Shown: in pieces, positions 49,649 to 61,861 of the stretch | How positions within the stretch are numbered: position 1 is the stretch's first letter | Layout: each line of letters begins with the position of its first letter | NCBI GenBank assembly: GCA_036877525.1 | Contig: JAZGTH010000008.1 | Location: 1,454,001-1,518,000 of the forward strand | Direction of reading: 5' to 3' | Length of the DNA stretch: 64,000 bases | Source of the DNA: Chromobotia macracanthus | Taxonomy: Eukaryota; Chordata; Actinopteri; Cypriniformes; Botiidae | Position numbers and translations under genes: made by a program | Notes under the pieces: model-generated | The model's input: the letters and a program-made list of their open reading frames with translations, nothing else | What the model was told of the DNA's origin: nothing | Database searches by the model: none

Positions 49649-49980
49649 GAAGACCACTGGAAATTAATTAACAAATTCAGGAACCAATATGGACAAAATA
49701 GTACATAATCGACCGACTTTGGAAAACAAATTAGGATTTGAATCATTATGGCCCTCTAGAGTGCAATATCAGTCTTTATTGGTGTAAAATCTTTCATTCG
49801 ATGGAGCACTTATAAAAGAGTCGTTATAATGTTGATGGCTTTTCTGTCATTCTGCCTTCCAGTGGAGACCTGTAACCAGGCATCATCAGATAAATATTGC
49901 CTGTAGATCGACCTCTGTACTGTAAATTCATTTCTATCTATAATCAGATGACGGTAATATTATTTCTAACCCCACTGCAG

Positions 49981-50200
49981 GTGTCAGATGCCACCAGGAG
50001 GTCTGATGACTTGACTCACACAAGAGTGGCAGAAAAAGCCTGGATCAGCCCACCCACATCTCCTCTAGACCCCGTATGGAATCTCCATCTCCATCATGCA
50101 CCCAACAATACCAGCCGAAGCAGACTGCAGCTACAACATCCCTGCTACACTGGCTAGAGCCCTCCAGGACATTGTAGGACAACTGGATGTGCTTACTCAG
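49981..50200 (+). pseudogene. poc1a: poc1a-like exon upstream of the C-terminal coiled coil, probably frameshifted
   Basis: The exon follows CCCACTGCAG and ends ACTCAG before GTATAG. Its last 22 codons read NIPATLARALQDIVGQ then LDVLTQ. This closely resembles the POC1 segment that leads into the C-terminal coiled coil (in human LTSTLEHIVGQLDVLTQ). The first part is open in a different frame (VSDATRRSDDLTHTRV and on), so a +1 shift is probable between about 50070 and 50110. I did not find the final coiled-coil exon downstream. It lies about 18 kb after the previous poc1a-like exon. Confidence 0.65.
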
Positions 50201-53200
50201 GTATAGCAACAGTTGATACAAAATATGCAGGTGCATTTACTGACAGTGCTGGTCCTCATCCAATAGATGCATTGGGATGTTGACTTACAGTCGTTAAAGC
50301 TATAATTTTTTGTGATAAATGTTTTTTTGATGTCCAGATTTATTTAGACTTTTATTCTGAAAATTGATTAATTTCAAAAACTGACAATTATCATATTAAT
50401 TATCATACTTCCATTTCACTCTAGTTATTTCGACAGTTAAACATAATACAAAAAATTGCCCATATATTTTGTATATACTGCATATATGTTTATTTTTTTA
50501 AATGATTTTTTATAAAACCAAACCGATTTGCAAGTTTTCAAAACTGGTTTCCCGAGCGACAGTGGCTTGTTTGGCTCTGCAAATTAAGCTGCGGTATGAA
50601 AAAACTGTTTTAAAATTAAAAATTATATGCAGGTCTAGTGATTAGTATGTGCAAGCAGGCACGCTACGGTGTGGTGCTCACATGGGAGTCAAAGTTTAAA
50701 TCCTGCTTCTGTCATTCTCCCTCCATCTCTTCAATTGTTTCTGCCCCCTGTCTGTCAATAAATGAAATAAATATCAATGTATCAGGCTTTAAGTTCCTTA
50801 CCATCCCCAGATCTGCTCATCATCAGCACCCACATGCTTCACTCTTGCTTTGTGTCTCTCTGTAATGACCTTTGTGAATGTTTGGTCACAGCTATTAGAA
50901 TTGCCCAGACCAAATTTGCATTATTCATGACTGTTCATTTCCATAGGCCATTGAAACCTGAACAGGAAGACATAATTGCAAGCCTTGGGTTCAGTGAAGG
51001 CCATGGCAAATGTTTTGTTGTCTGCTACTGCTTACTGACTGAATATTAACTCTTAAGGTCACAGCAAGATATGGATTCTTAAATGGTAAAGAACTAGATT
51101 TGCGAAAGTAAATATCTGGGACAAGTTCAAGGGGATAACTTTGAGAAGTGCATAAACAGAATTTGCCTCTCAAACTTTTTATTTATCATCCATTCATCTG
51201 TACACAAGTTAACCAGTTGGTTTAATTGTAGAATGTGTATGAGTTGTCTTGTATGAAATGCACAAATGTTTACTCTGATTAAGCATCACAATTTCAAATG
51301 AAAAATAAAAGTGTCTTCAAGCAATCCATTGCATAAACTAATGTTTAATAGTCTTTAACCAGTAATCACAAATGACTTGTGGAAAAGAGAAAAATGGAAA
51401 TTCAAATTTTACAAGGTGTGGGAGTAATATGCCAGTTCATAGATGCTGAATTGCAGTTCAGAACTTCCTCCTGTTGGTGAGTGGTGGATCTACAGCTGGA
51501 CCTGTCTCAGCTTAATTAAAAAAATGTAATTTTACCTTACATTTAGCTTACATATATTCCTTACATATATTCCAACTGTACAGAAATCCGTTCTTGATCC
51601 CTGCCCCATCCTGCTTTATTTTCTGTGACTACTCTACTGTCCAATCAAATGAAGACAAAATACCAAAAGAACAACTTTCGAGAAGAACAATTTTGAAACT
51701 TGTTTCATGTTGTGTCCAAGAACATCCTATTAATATTGGTAAGGCTCTTTAAATTTAAGAATAAACATTTTCTTTTTTAATCATAAATCATTTTGAAATC
51801 CTTAGATAAAGATCTAAAACGAATATTCATGTTTTGTGTGGCAGTTATACCTTTAAATATTGTAAATCCATTATTGTTTTTTGTATTTGTCTGTGTGGTT
51901 GTCTCTATTGTCTCTATGTCTGTTTATCTGTGTGGTTGTGTTATCTATTGAGCTAAGGTTAGCTGCTAAAAAAGTCAACAAAGCATGTTATTTTATATAT
52001 TTGTGTCTACATATAAACCATATTCTATACATAACTGGTGATATTTCTTTGCAACCCATATTTAAAAATGTGGTAGAATCAAGTAACCCATGAGGAATTT
52101 TTCTCAATTATTGTGCTGTTGTTTATGTTCTTCTCAAACAGAGCAAGTATGTCTAACAGATCTTGCAGCCTAGCGTGAAGTCAGTATGTGCATTAATGAT
52201 GATTTGGGATAACTATCACATCATTGAATGTTAAACTATGTGAGTAGCGCTTTGTGGCGCAGCATAATTTTGAGCCTTCAGAGTCATAGCTGAGCGCCAC
52301 TGACAGACACCAAATGGCTCCACTGGTGTGTGAACACTCACAGAAAACAATATGTTCAGTTTTTAAAGACATAATACTGCGCTCCTCTGGCAGTCACCAT
52401 AAGTAGTCTATATGAATCATGAATTACTGAAAGGCTTTTGAAGCCATACAGTACCATACAGATTTAAACTGATTTAACTGATTAATCACAGATAATCTTC
52501 ACCTTCCTGTAGCTCACCTTTCCCACATCTCCCACAGTTCTTGTGAAGAATTAATTGGTTACTATGCACGTAAGAACCAGTTCCATATCACTCTGCTTTG
52601 TGTCAGGTCCAGATATAACTAAATAAGCTGTTTTACATAAATGTTATCTTGTTTAAACACATTTTTATGACACAATGAGGAAGGTTAATGAATTCTGACC
52701 ACTAGAGATCTCTTGACTGTACAGCATTATGATTGTGTACAAATCATTAAATGTTTTCTGACTCATCTTTGGCGGGAATGGACCGGCTAATGTTTCTGAG
52801 CTGTTCATCTCAGCAGTTCCACCTGACCTGCCCCTGTTCTGACCTGTGCTGTATGATATCACATCATAATCAGTTCGCAGTCATATAGCTCCATTATAGT
52901 GAAGGTAAAAAGTCCATAATACACATAACAACTGTTTTCCATCGCAGAAGAACACAACCTTCTGCCCCAATGCTACTCCTCTGGCATGTAGAAAACACTC
53001 AGGTCTCAAAGGGGGCTTTTTATCATCTTGGAGCATTTATCTGTATTTTAGATTCACTTTCTCCATGCAGGGAATGCTAACCTTTACCTTCATACAAACA
53101 GTCCAATCTGCCATGGCCTGCAATTCTTGCTAAATGGAGATAAACCAGTCTCCTCCTTGTTCACTCAGTCTTGATTTGTGTTGGAAGTCAGAAGACCAAA

Positions 53201-53802
53201 GATTGATACGAGCAACTTTAAAGGTGAAGTGTGTGTTTATTGGATGTTGAAATACTCTCTCGCGTATCAGGATAATATGCAAAGACAACTTTGTACACAG
53301 AGGTAAAAAGTGACACTTTTCACCTTTACAGTAGTAGTTTGTGCCCCGCAAAACTCTTTGGCATAAACATAAAGGTTTTTTTTGTTAAATTATGAGTAGT
53401 AACCTAATTTTCTTAGCTGGATCCTTTGAAAAGAATTACAGGTATTCAATACACTAGCTGACTCCAGGAACACCTAAATAAGATGTCTTAAGGTTCATTT
53501 TCCAAAAAAGACAAAGTATTTTTTAAGCACATTGTTCTTGTATGTCAGAGCTTGATCTTTTTACTTATTTCACAAATCTGAATTCAGTCACAAATCGACT
53601 GACTGCTGAATCAGCTGAGTTTAACTTAATAATCAATAATTCATTCATAGTAGGGCTGTAATATTCAATATTGCGGTCTTCTCAAGGCATGATTAACGCA
53701 CCCTGTCCCTGCTGCCCTGACCCAGTCTTGGCCCATTGTTGAGGTTGGTCTCACTGTACCTTATGTCACAAAACAAAGTTTTCTTCCTTGACATTTGATA
53801 AG
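50201..53802. other. gene-poor region
   Basis: AT-rich DNA. A likely SINE head is at 50633-50770. Neither the last poc1a exon nor any other gene could be recognised. Confidence 0.5.
50633..50770 (+). repeat. probable tRNA-derived SINE
   Basis: GGTCTAGTGATTAGTATGTG resembles a tRNA box A. AAAGTTTAAATCCTGCTTC could be a decayed box B, followed by a CT-rich body and a CTGTCAATAAA-type end. Confidence 0.45.
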
Positions 53803-54077
53803 ATACACTTTTAAAAAAAACTTTGCTGCCTTAAATTTTTACGTTTAATGAATTTTTTTGCCTGCAAATTCATTGCAGAGTCATTTCAACTTACCCTTTG
53901 TAATCTTGACTGGTCTTGAGTTGCTGTAACTTTTAACAAATGGTTGAAAAATTGCTTAACCTATTTTTTTTAAAATTATTCCACTCAGGATTTAAAAAAA
54001 TATATTGAAATGACTGGTATAGCCAAGTTGATTAAACTTAAAAATTTAAGGCAGCAAAGTTTTTTTTTACAGTGTAG
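53803..54077. mobile_element. MITE with about 45-bp inverted repeats
   Basis: The left end TACACTTTTAAAAAAAACTT continues GCTGCCTTAAATTTTTACG. The reversed right end TACACTGTAAAAAAAACTTT continues GCTGCCTTAAATTTTTAAG. Ends beginning ACACTGTAAAAA are typical of a large fish MITE group. It is non-coding. Confidence 0.8.
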
Positions 54078-57000
54078 TAATTAGTACATGCCTAATAAAA
54101 ACTCTGTTTTTTCTAAATACACCAGTGGCTGAAATGTAGTGCGGGATTGCGGATATGCACACATTTTTCAAAAGTTTTGCACAAATAATCCAAGAAATTT
54201 TTAAATTTTTTTTTGTACTATAAGCATGTTGAGACAAAATGATAAGTCACGTTGGAAATAAATGAAGTACGTGACACTGAAGCAATGTACGCTCACTCAT
54301 AGTATAGCAACATTTTCCATAAGAAAGACTTTATGGAGCAGGCTCCATGATCACCACCTTATTAGCTCATACAGTATATTACTATCTTTAATATGTTGTA
54401 TATATAATGTATCTCAGAAGATAAATGGCTGTTTTAGAAAACAAGGATCTCTCTATCAGGGCTTAATCTGTTGGTATCTTCAATACAATTCCTTTAAAAT
54501 GCCCATATTTAACACAACTATGCTAAGAACTGAAATGGCCATTGACAATGCAAGTTTAACTAATTGCAAGGTAGTTATACATGGCATATTTCTGCAAGTG
54601 TATTCCAAACCATCTATAAATATAAATAAATCAACACACGATTGCAGCACACTGTGCAAAGTGGGTTTGTAGTGGGTTTGGAATGACATGAAAATGAGTG
54701 AATGATGACAAATGTTCCTTTTAATGTTAAACTTGTAAAAAAATTCTTTGAAAACCCCATTTTTATCTACAGTGTATTTTATTTCTGTAATCTTCTGTAA
54801 CTATGAATGCACTGACTCAGTGTAAAACATATCTGATGCATACAGTGAGCCCTTGGTGTAACACTCTTTTAAGAAAACACTGTATCCACTTGCTGGAAGG
54901 ACCCAATGAATAATTCACTTTTCAAACGGAGGAATGTGCTAAGCTACACACTTTCACACAACCTCAGCCTGCATCAGTCTAACACCATTACTACAAATTA
55001 TAAAAGTTGTATTGTGTAATTAAACTCACTGGGGTGTTTTCTTCAAGAACATTTTTAATACCTCAACTTAGTAAAGCGCACCCAGATGTCATTACAATCA
55101 CTCAGTGGGTTCACTAGCCACCAAATTTGAAGTCCAGGATTTATTTAAAAACTCAAATCCACAGCTGGGGTATGAAGGTAGTAGAGCCACCACTAAAACA
55201 AATATATAACTGGATCAAACCTGAATCTGGTTTAATGGAACTATAACACAGGTTTTACAAGGCAAAACCTGCTGTTTTGCTTTTTTAACTGACTGTTTGA
55301 CTGAATTGAATTCTTGCATGCCGGCAAACTATTCCAGTAAACCTCATTTACAAATAATTTCCATCTGCAATACATCAATATGGAGTTTCATTGGAGCAGT
55401 TTTATCTATGAAAACTGCTATCTTAATAATGGAAAACTGAATTAAGTACTATATTTGGTACATATTTTTATTTCCTTGGCTTACTCTATACACTAGGCTC
55501 AAACAGCAATGATACAATCTTAGATACCAGTTCTTTTGAGCTGTGAAAAAGCAGCAGGCTGTATCTATTAGGCAAATGCCTTCAGAAATGCTTTATAACT
55601 CTCTAAATTGGGATACTTGCCCTGTTCCACAAGTCAACCAAAATCAAAGTGTTTTGACTGATCAAAGTACACACAGTGGCAGCCGCATTTTGAACACCTG
55701 TAAACATCACATACATCTTGGGTAGTGTCCCATTATCACGAGTTTACTTACGGTAACTTCAGTGACCTTCAGTGCTGTGTTGCACCAAAGTCTAGTGCTG
55801 CCCAGCTCTTTCAGATAGACCCAATAAGCTTTCGCTCATATTGATTGGAAAAGCACACTTGCAAAGGAAGGAAATGCAAAACCCATTCCTTCCAGCATAA
55901 AATACCAGCAGATGTTATCGAGCTCGTGCTTCTCATGCCCCAAGGGGCTGGCTCAGGAAACCTGTTTAATGAGCATCAGCCCCGTCTCCGGGGGTCATCC
56001 TTGGGTTGCGCTAACCCACGAGTCAACTACGTCCTTTTTGGAGAAGAGACAAACACAAATAGAGGGAAGACTTAAAATGCAAGAGCACAGCAAAGAAGAA
56101 TAAAAAATTATTGCCCAGCTTAACATTCTAGGGATTTATCTTTTACTGTAAACTGATTTCAAATTATATAAAACAAGTCCAAGACAGAAAAGACTGTGAA
56201 GTCTGTAATTAGAGCATGATAGAAACATAGCTTGTGTTAGATAACTGATGAGGCTAAATTAAAACAACAAACTACTTCTTTACTGATTTAAATTTGAAAT
56301 GTAAAGTTACACTGCACTAAACTTTGCAATAGATAGAATTCAAATAGTTTCTGTAAAACTTTGTTTTTTGACTATTCATTTAATGAATTTTCATTTAATA
56401 AACTGCTTAAAAAGCTGATTGTCCTGGTGTGGCACATTACATGATTCAAATATGAATGATCAATATGTACTGATATTTTGGTACACACAAATATAATTTA
56501 AATATTCCTCCACAAACCTATTTAGTGGAACATTATTACAAGCTTGTTAGAAAATCATTATTATAAGATTAATATTATTATAAATTAATATAAAAGTGTA
56601 TTTACTGTATTTTAGCTCTTGCTTTTTTTGCCTTTGTAGCAACAGTTTGGTTTCCCTCTGATGCCCACTGTATGTTCGGGTATGAATCTAGCTGCCTGCC
56701 TGTAACTGGTGTGATGCAATGTCCATACAGTTCTTACATATACTTTCCTCAAAACATTCCTGTGTTTGAAAACCTTTAGGATTTCAAACACTGTTGATGG
56801 GGCACATTGCCATTTACTCAAATCCAGTTTCTGTGACAGGCATAAACTCTGAATAGTGGCTTCTTTTGTGCTGCTATTCTTTTTATCCTTAGACCAGTGT
56901 TCCCCAGAACTGTTGATGTGGTTGACTGAATCACCTTCTCTCTGTTCTCAGTGACTGAACTCTTCAGCTCCATCAAAGTGATCATTGGCCTTTCTGTGGC

Positions 57001-57479
57001 TTCGCTAACAAGGCTTCTTTTGTTTTGTCAGACAGTTTTGAGGGTTGATTTTTTTTTTGGTCTGTTTGGTCTGATGTAGCTTCTGTACAATTCAATACAG
57101 CTATTGAGACACTAAAACTAGTGGATGCTGTTTTGTACTCCTTTCCTAATTATGAAATACAATGTCTTAATTTTAATGACTTATTTACTTTAATTAAGCA
57201 TCATAAAAATGCTCTTCAGTCATTATTTCACAACTGACCTTTATTTTCACAGCCCTGGTTCCTCAACCCTTTGGGTTCTTATCCAAAGAATGAGGCAGTT
57301 CTAAACAGGTATTGACATTCTTGTCTTTGAGGAAAGACAGCATAGCCCAATAAGTCACACAAGCACAATCATTTTGAATCACGAACCATGTGTCGCAATA
57401 GGTTCTCAATAATGTGTTCTCAATAATTAGATTCACGCTGCCTCTAGAAGTAACATCGACATATAAACTGTTTGTCTTG
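54078..57479. other. gene-poor region
   Basis: A half copy of the palindromic MITE lies at 54676-54726. At about 56930-57070 the minus strand has weak resemblance to a Tc1-like transposase N-terminal region (around AGCTCCATCAAAGTGATCAT). The 136-codon frame at 54262-54672 has no recognisable feature and is probably chance. Confidence 0.45.
54676..54726. repeat. half copy of palindromic MITE
   Basis: GGTTTGGAATGACATGAAAA then GAGTGAATGATGACAAAT matches only the right arm of the elements at 36463-36734 and 48490-48769. Confidence 0.6.
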
Positions 57480-58090
57480 AGTTTCATGAAATCGTGTCCA
57501 TTGTCAGGCAGCAGACACTATCTTAAGATCAGCTATGTGCAATGGCGAGTGTTGGCTGGACTGGTGTAAAGCTTGCTGTCAATGCACTCTAAAGCAGTAT
57601 TAACACGTTCTGGAGTAATGAATCATACACCATCTGGCAGTCTGATGCACAAATATGGGTTTGGTAGATGCCAAGCAGAACATTACCTGCCCAAATGCAT
57701 CATGCCAGTTTCATTAAAGAATATTGGAATCAGACTGTTTTCTTTATCACATTCTAGACAATTCTGTGCTTTTAAATGTGTGGCGACAGTTTAAGCAGGG
57801 TCCTTTCCTGTTTCATTATGACAATCCTGCCAGGAACAAAAGGAAATCTATACAGAAATGGTTTATCAAGGTGGATGTGGAAGATTTCGAGCTGAGTCCT
57901 GACCTCAACGACATCAAACACCATCAATTTTGAAAGTCAGACTGTGACCCAATAATAATAAACCACATAAGTACCCGACATTACAAGTGTTATTGTGGCT
58001 GAACATCTTTTGGAAAGTATACTCAGAGAGTTCAAGCTGCTATGACAGCAAAAAAGGGTCTGCACAACAATGCCAATGAGCAGGGTTAGC
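57480..58090 (+). mobile_element. decayed Tc1-like transposase fragment
   Basis: Ordered blocks resemble a common fish Tc1-like transposase gene: AATCATACACCATCTGGCAG then CTGATGCACAAATATGGGTT (the first catalytic region onward), CCTTTCCTGTTTCATTATGA then CAATCC (the second aspartate region), GAGTCCTGACCTCAACGACA, and a final AGCTGCTATGACAGCAAA. Parts between them are deleted and the frame is broken. No terminal repeats are visible. Confidence 0.65.
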
Positions 58091-60274
58091 AGGGTTGTGC
58101 TCCATATAAATGAATAAAGCACATCTCATCTGTGTCTGGTAGACATGATGCTAAACCAACATAATTATACAGACCATCCTTAAAAAAACGACTAGTTGGA
58201 TTTAAAAATATGCACACTGCTATAATTAAACATACCAGAAAGCCTGGAAATATATTTTCCAACAACATGAAGCCAATAATAGCTTCTGTAATATTATGTA
58301 ATATCCTCTCATGTGCTACCAGCCTTCTAGCTTTGAGTCCAGCTACAGCAAAATGAACTATTACAATCTCCTGGCGACTGTGTTTTCACACTGTTCACGC
58401 TTCCCTGACAGATGTTCTGTTGTGAATGGCTAAGCTTCTGTCTAGCCCCCACAGTACATTAAGGTCAGGGTGTTCACTCTAGACATACTGCCTCCATTCC
58501 TTCATCTTATCTCCAACCTGGCTAAGAGAACTTTTTTGAGAGGTTTGTCTGTGCTTCTGGCCCACATAGAGGATGTGATGTTGGGTTTCTGCCCTATGCC
58601 ACAAACGAGCGGCCTAGTATTCTGCATCGCATAATCAGTGGGTTTGTCTGTGAGGAGAACGGCACATCTGTTTGGGGCCGGCCAAAATAGATGCATTCAT
58701 GCATTCTTGTGACGATGGATTATGACTCCCTCCCACAGCTGGGTCTGTCTCTCTTTCTCTCTCTTTCACTCTCCTTTATTTTCCTAAGATCTCACTTTTA
58801 GATTACTTTTAGTTTCTTCATACAGCTTCATTATCTATAATATAATTCTCTTTCATAATCCTTCTAATTAGCTCACTGTTGTGGAAGGTACTTTCGAAAC
58901 AGTAGTTCAGAATAATATGAAATTATATGAATTATATGCATGTGAACATAGTTGCTATTAGTGCCATAGTTGTCATAGTGGCCATTTTGGAACAGCGCCT
59001 GACACTGATAGTGTGTTGGAGTGTGTTGAGGACACACATTATCTTTTAACGCCAGCCCATGTCTGAGAACTGAGCCAGCAATCTGCAGGAGCTACAACTA
59101 CTTCTTGCCATTATGTCCAGTAACAGTACTCCAAGGAGTCAAACATTTCGTTCCAGTCCACATCCTTTTTTTGTGTTACAGATCAGCATTGATTTGTTGT
59201 CACCAGTAAATAACAGATTAAACAATACTTCATTATGTGGAGGAAGATGCTTTCTGTGATATTTTTGCATTGAAAAGTGCCATTTAGATAGAGAATTGTA
59301 CTGAGGGTATATCGATTTCTGCTGAATCTAATTGTCCTGTTGGTGTCCCATGCTGCAGGCAGCAGAACCAGAGGAAGGCATCAACTTAACCGTAATCCAT
59401 CCTAAAACCACACATTAAAATCTATCCTTTGGTGTTCTGAGAGGAGTAACATCAAAGTGCCAATCTTTCTTTTCCCTACTTTGAACTAAATTGTGGTAGC
59501 TCAGCAAGATGTAGTTTTTGTTAACGTAATTTTAATTAACTTGGATTGTGATTTTCTTTTCTTTCACTTTTGAAGTTGTGTCACTATGTTTGTGACATTT
59601 TCCTTATGTAGCTGCAGTAAATGCTCTTTTTTTAATTAAACTTGTATGAGCTGTAGTAGTATTTGTGCCATACATAGTTTTAGGCACATATTTGTATACT
59701 ATTGTTCTCAAAGAAAATGTTAATAAATAAATTTAACATGGTTTGTTTTTTGGTTTGTTTTTTTATATACAAAAACCACGTGGTTTCTATGTTGTCCCTG
59801 CTGTCTGTTACTGTAACTTATAAAACACACTGCTGATTTATCAATACAGTGTTCCAGATGTGCTAAAGCAATACAGTACAAGAGGCTATGTGAAGATATT
59901 GATGAAAGGTGATGCATTATTACAATATAAAAAGGCCTCATAGCTCATTACATGATACAATTACATTTTTGTGAAAATTTATTCAACTAAACAAAGCACC
60001 ATCATTCCGCCAACATGTAAATTAAAATCTAACTAACTATGCTAACAATCGCTATGTGTACTGTGCAGTGATACATGCAGTACTTGTACAGGTGGAAAGG
60101 TGTCTTGTGTCATAGCTGTTACTACTTTAGCAAGGTTGTTGCTATATTGACCATATCACCAGCCCTGACCATGAGCATCCAAGACTATACGAAAATCACA
60201 GAATATGTGAACCCTGTATGTAGAAGCTTTACACAAGCAATATGGCATAAGCAATAGAGGCTAAGTTCTAATTG
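58091..60274. other. gene-poor region
   Basis: AT-rich DNA with a CT-rich run at about 58740-58775. No gene can be supported. Confidence 0.5.
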
Positions 60275-60276
60275 TA

Positions 60277-61861
60277 CAGCCCCAAATCAGAAAAAGTTGG
60301 GACAGTATGGAAAACACAAATAAAAAAAGAAAGTAGTGATTTCTAAATTTACTTTGACTTGTATTTCATTGCAGACAATACAACAGCACATTATTTAATG
60401 TGTTCCTCATGATTTTTATTGTTTTTCTTCAAAAAAACAAAATTCCTATTTTGGTTCTTGCAACACATTTCAAAAAAAGTTGGAACAGGAGCAATTTAGG
60501 GCTAGTAATCAGGTAAATTGGTTAAATAATGATGTGATTTGAAACAGGTGATGTCAACAGGTGATTGTAATTATGATTTGGTACAAAAGCAGCATCCAAG
60601 AAAAGTCTAGTCCTTTAGGAGCAAAGATGGGCCGAGGATCACCAGTTGCCAACAAATACGTGAGAAAATTATTAAAAGGTTTAAAAACAATGTTCCTCAA
60701 AGAAAGATAGGAAGACATTTGCTTATTTCACCTTCAACAGTGCATAACATAATTAAAAGATTCAAGGAATGTGGAGGAATTCAGTGCTTAAAGGATAAGG
60801 GCACAAGCCTAAGCTGAACAACCGTGCTCTCCGATCCCTCAGGCGGCATTGCATCAAGAATCGTCATTCATCTATAAGCAATATCACCACATGGGCTCAG
60901 GACTACTTTGGCAAACCTTTGTCAAGTACCACAATACATAGTTACATCCACAAATGCCAGTTAAAACTGTACTGTGCCAAAAGGAAGCCCTATGTTAACA
61001 GTGTCCAGAAGCGCCGTCGACTTCTCTGGGCTCGGAGGCATTTGGGATGGACCATCACACAGTGGAAACGTGTACTGTGGTCAATGAATCAGTATTTCAG
61101 GTATTTTTTGGGAGAAATGGACGCTGTGTGCTCTGGACCAAAGAAGAAAAGGATCATCCAGACTGTTACCAGCAACAAGTTCAAAAGCCAGGGTCTGTCA
61201 TGGTATGGGGTTGTGTCAGTGCCCTTGGTAAAGGTAACTTTACCAAGTTACCTTTAATGGCACCATTAATGCTGAAAAGTACATAGAGATTTTGGAGCAC
61301 AAAATGCTGCCTTCAGGAAGACATCTTTTCCAGGGACGTCCATGCATATTTCAACAAGATAATGCAAAACCACATTCTGCACACATTACAAAGTCCTGGC
61401 TGCGGAGGAAGAGGATACAGGTACTTGACTGGCCTGCCTGCAGTCCCGACCTGTCTCCAATAGAGAATGTGTGGCGCATTTTGAAGCGCAAAATGCAACA
61501 ACGAAGACCCGTACTGTTGCCCACCTTAAGACTTGTTTGCAGCAAGAATGGGACAAAATTACACCTGAAACGCTTCTTCACTTGGTGTCTTCAGTCCCTA
61601 AACATCTTTTAAGTGTTGTGAAAAGGAATGGCAACATTACAAAGTGGTAAATGCTTTACTGTTCCAACTTTTTTTGAAATGTGTTGCAAGAACCAAAATA
61701 GGAATTTTGTTTTTTTGAAGAAAAAACAAAAATCATGAACACATTAAATAATGTGCTGTTGTATTGTCTGCAATGAAATGTAAGTCAAATTAAATTTAGA
61801 AATCACTTTTTTTTTTTTGTGTGTTTTCCATACCGTCCCAACTTTTTCTGATTTGGAGTTG
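60277..61861 (+). mobile_element. Tc1-like transposon with long terminal inverted repeats
   Basis: The element is about 1585 bp and is flanked by TA on both sides. Its inverted repeats span about 60277-60489 and 61659-61861. They start CAGCCCCAAATCAGAAAAAG and, reversed, CAACTCCAAATCAGAAAAAG, and they remain closely matched to GTTGGAACAG. A single transposase gene lies between them. Completeness and high TIR similarity suggest it is the youngest DNA transposon in the window. Confidence 0.93.
60627..61650 (+). pseudogene. Tc1-like transposase (DD34E type), frameshifted
   Basis: The start MGRGSP and a helix-turn-helix region are followed by a DDE domain. One frame gives CVLWTKEEKDHPDCYQQQ and SVMVWGCVSALGKGN; later come IFQQDNAKPH (second aspartate) and DWPACSPDLSPIENVWR (glutamate). 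An early one-base loss lies near 60647. A second break falls at the first catalytic aspartate: the sequence around 61082-61090 reads TCAATGAATCA where the family has an added G coding DES. A small inverted duplication sits near 61229-61257. No complete protein can be made. Confidence 0.85.

Noticed and set aside
54262..54672. 136-codon open frame on the plus strand
   Set aside because: No motif, no splice context and a composition expected from AT-rich noise.
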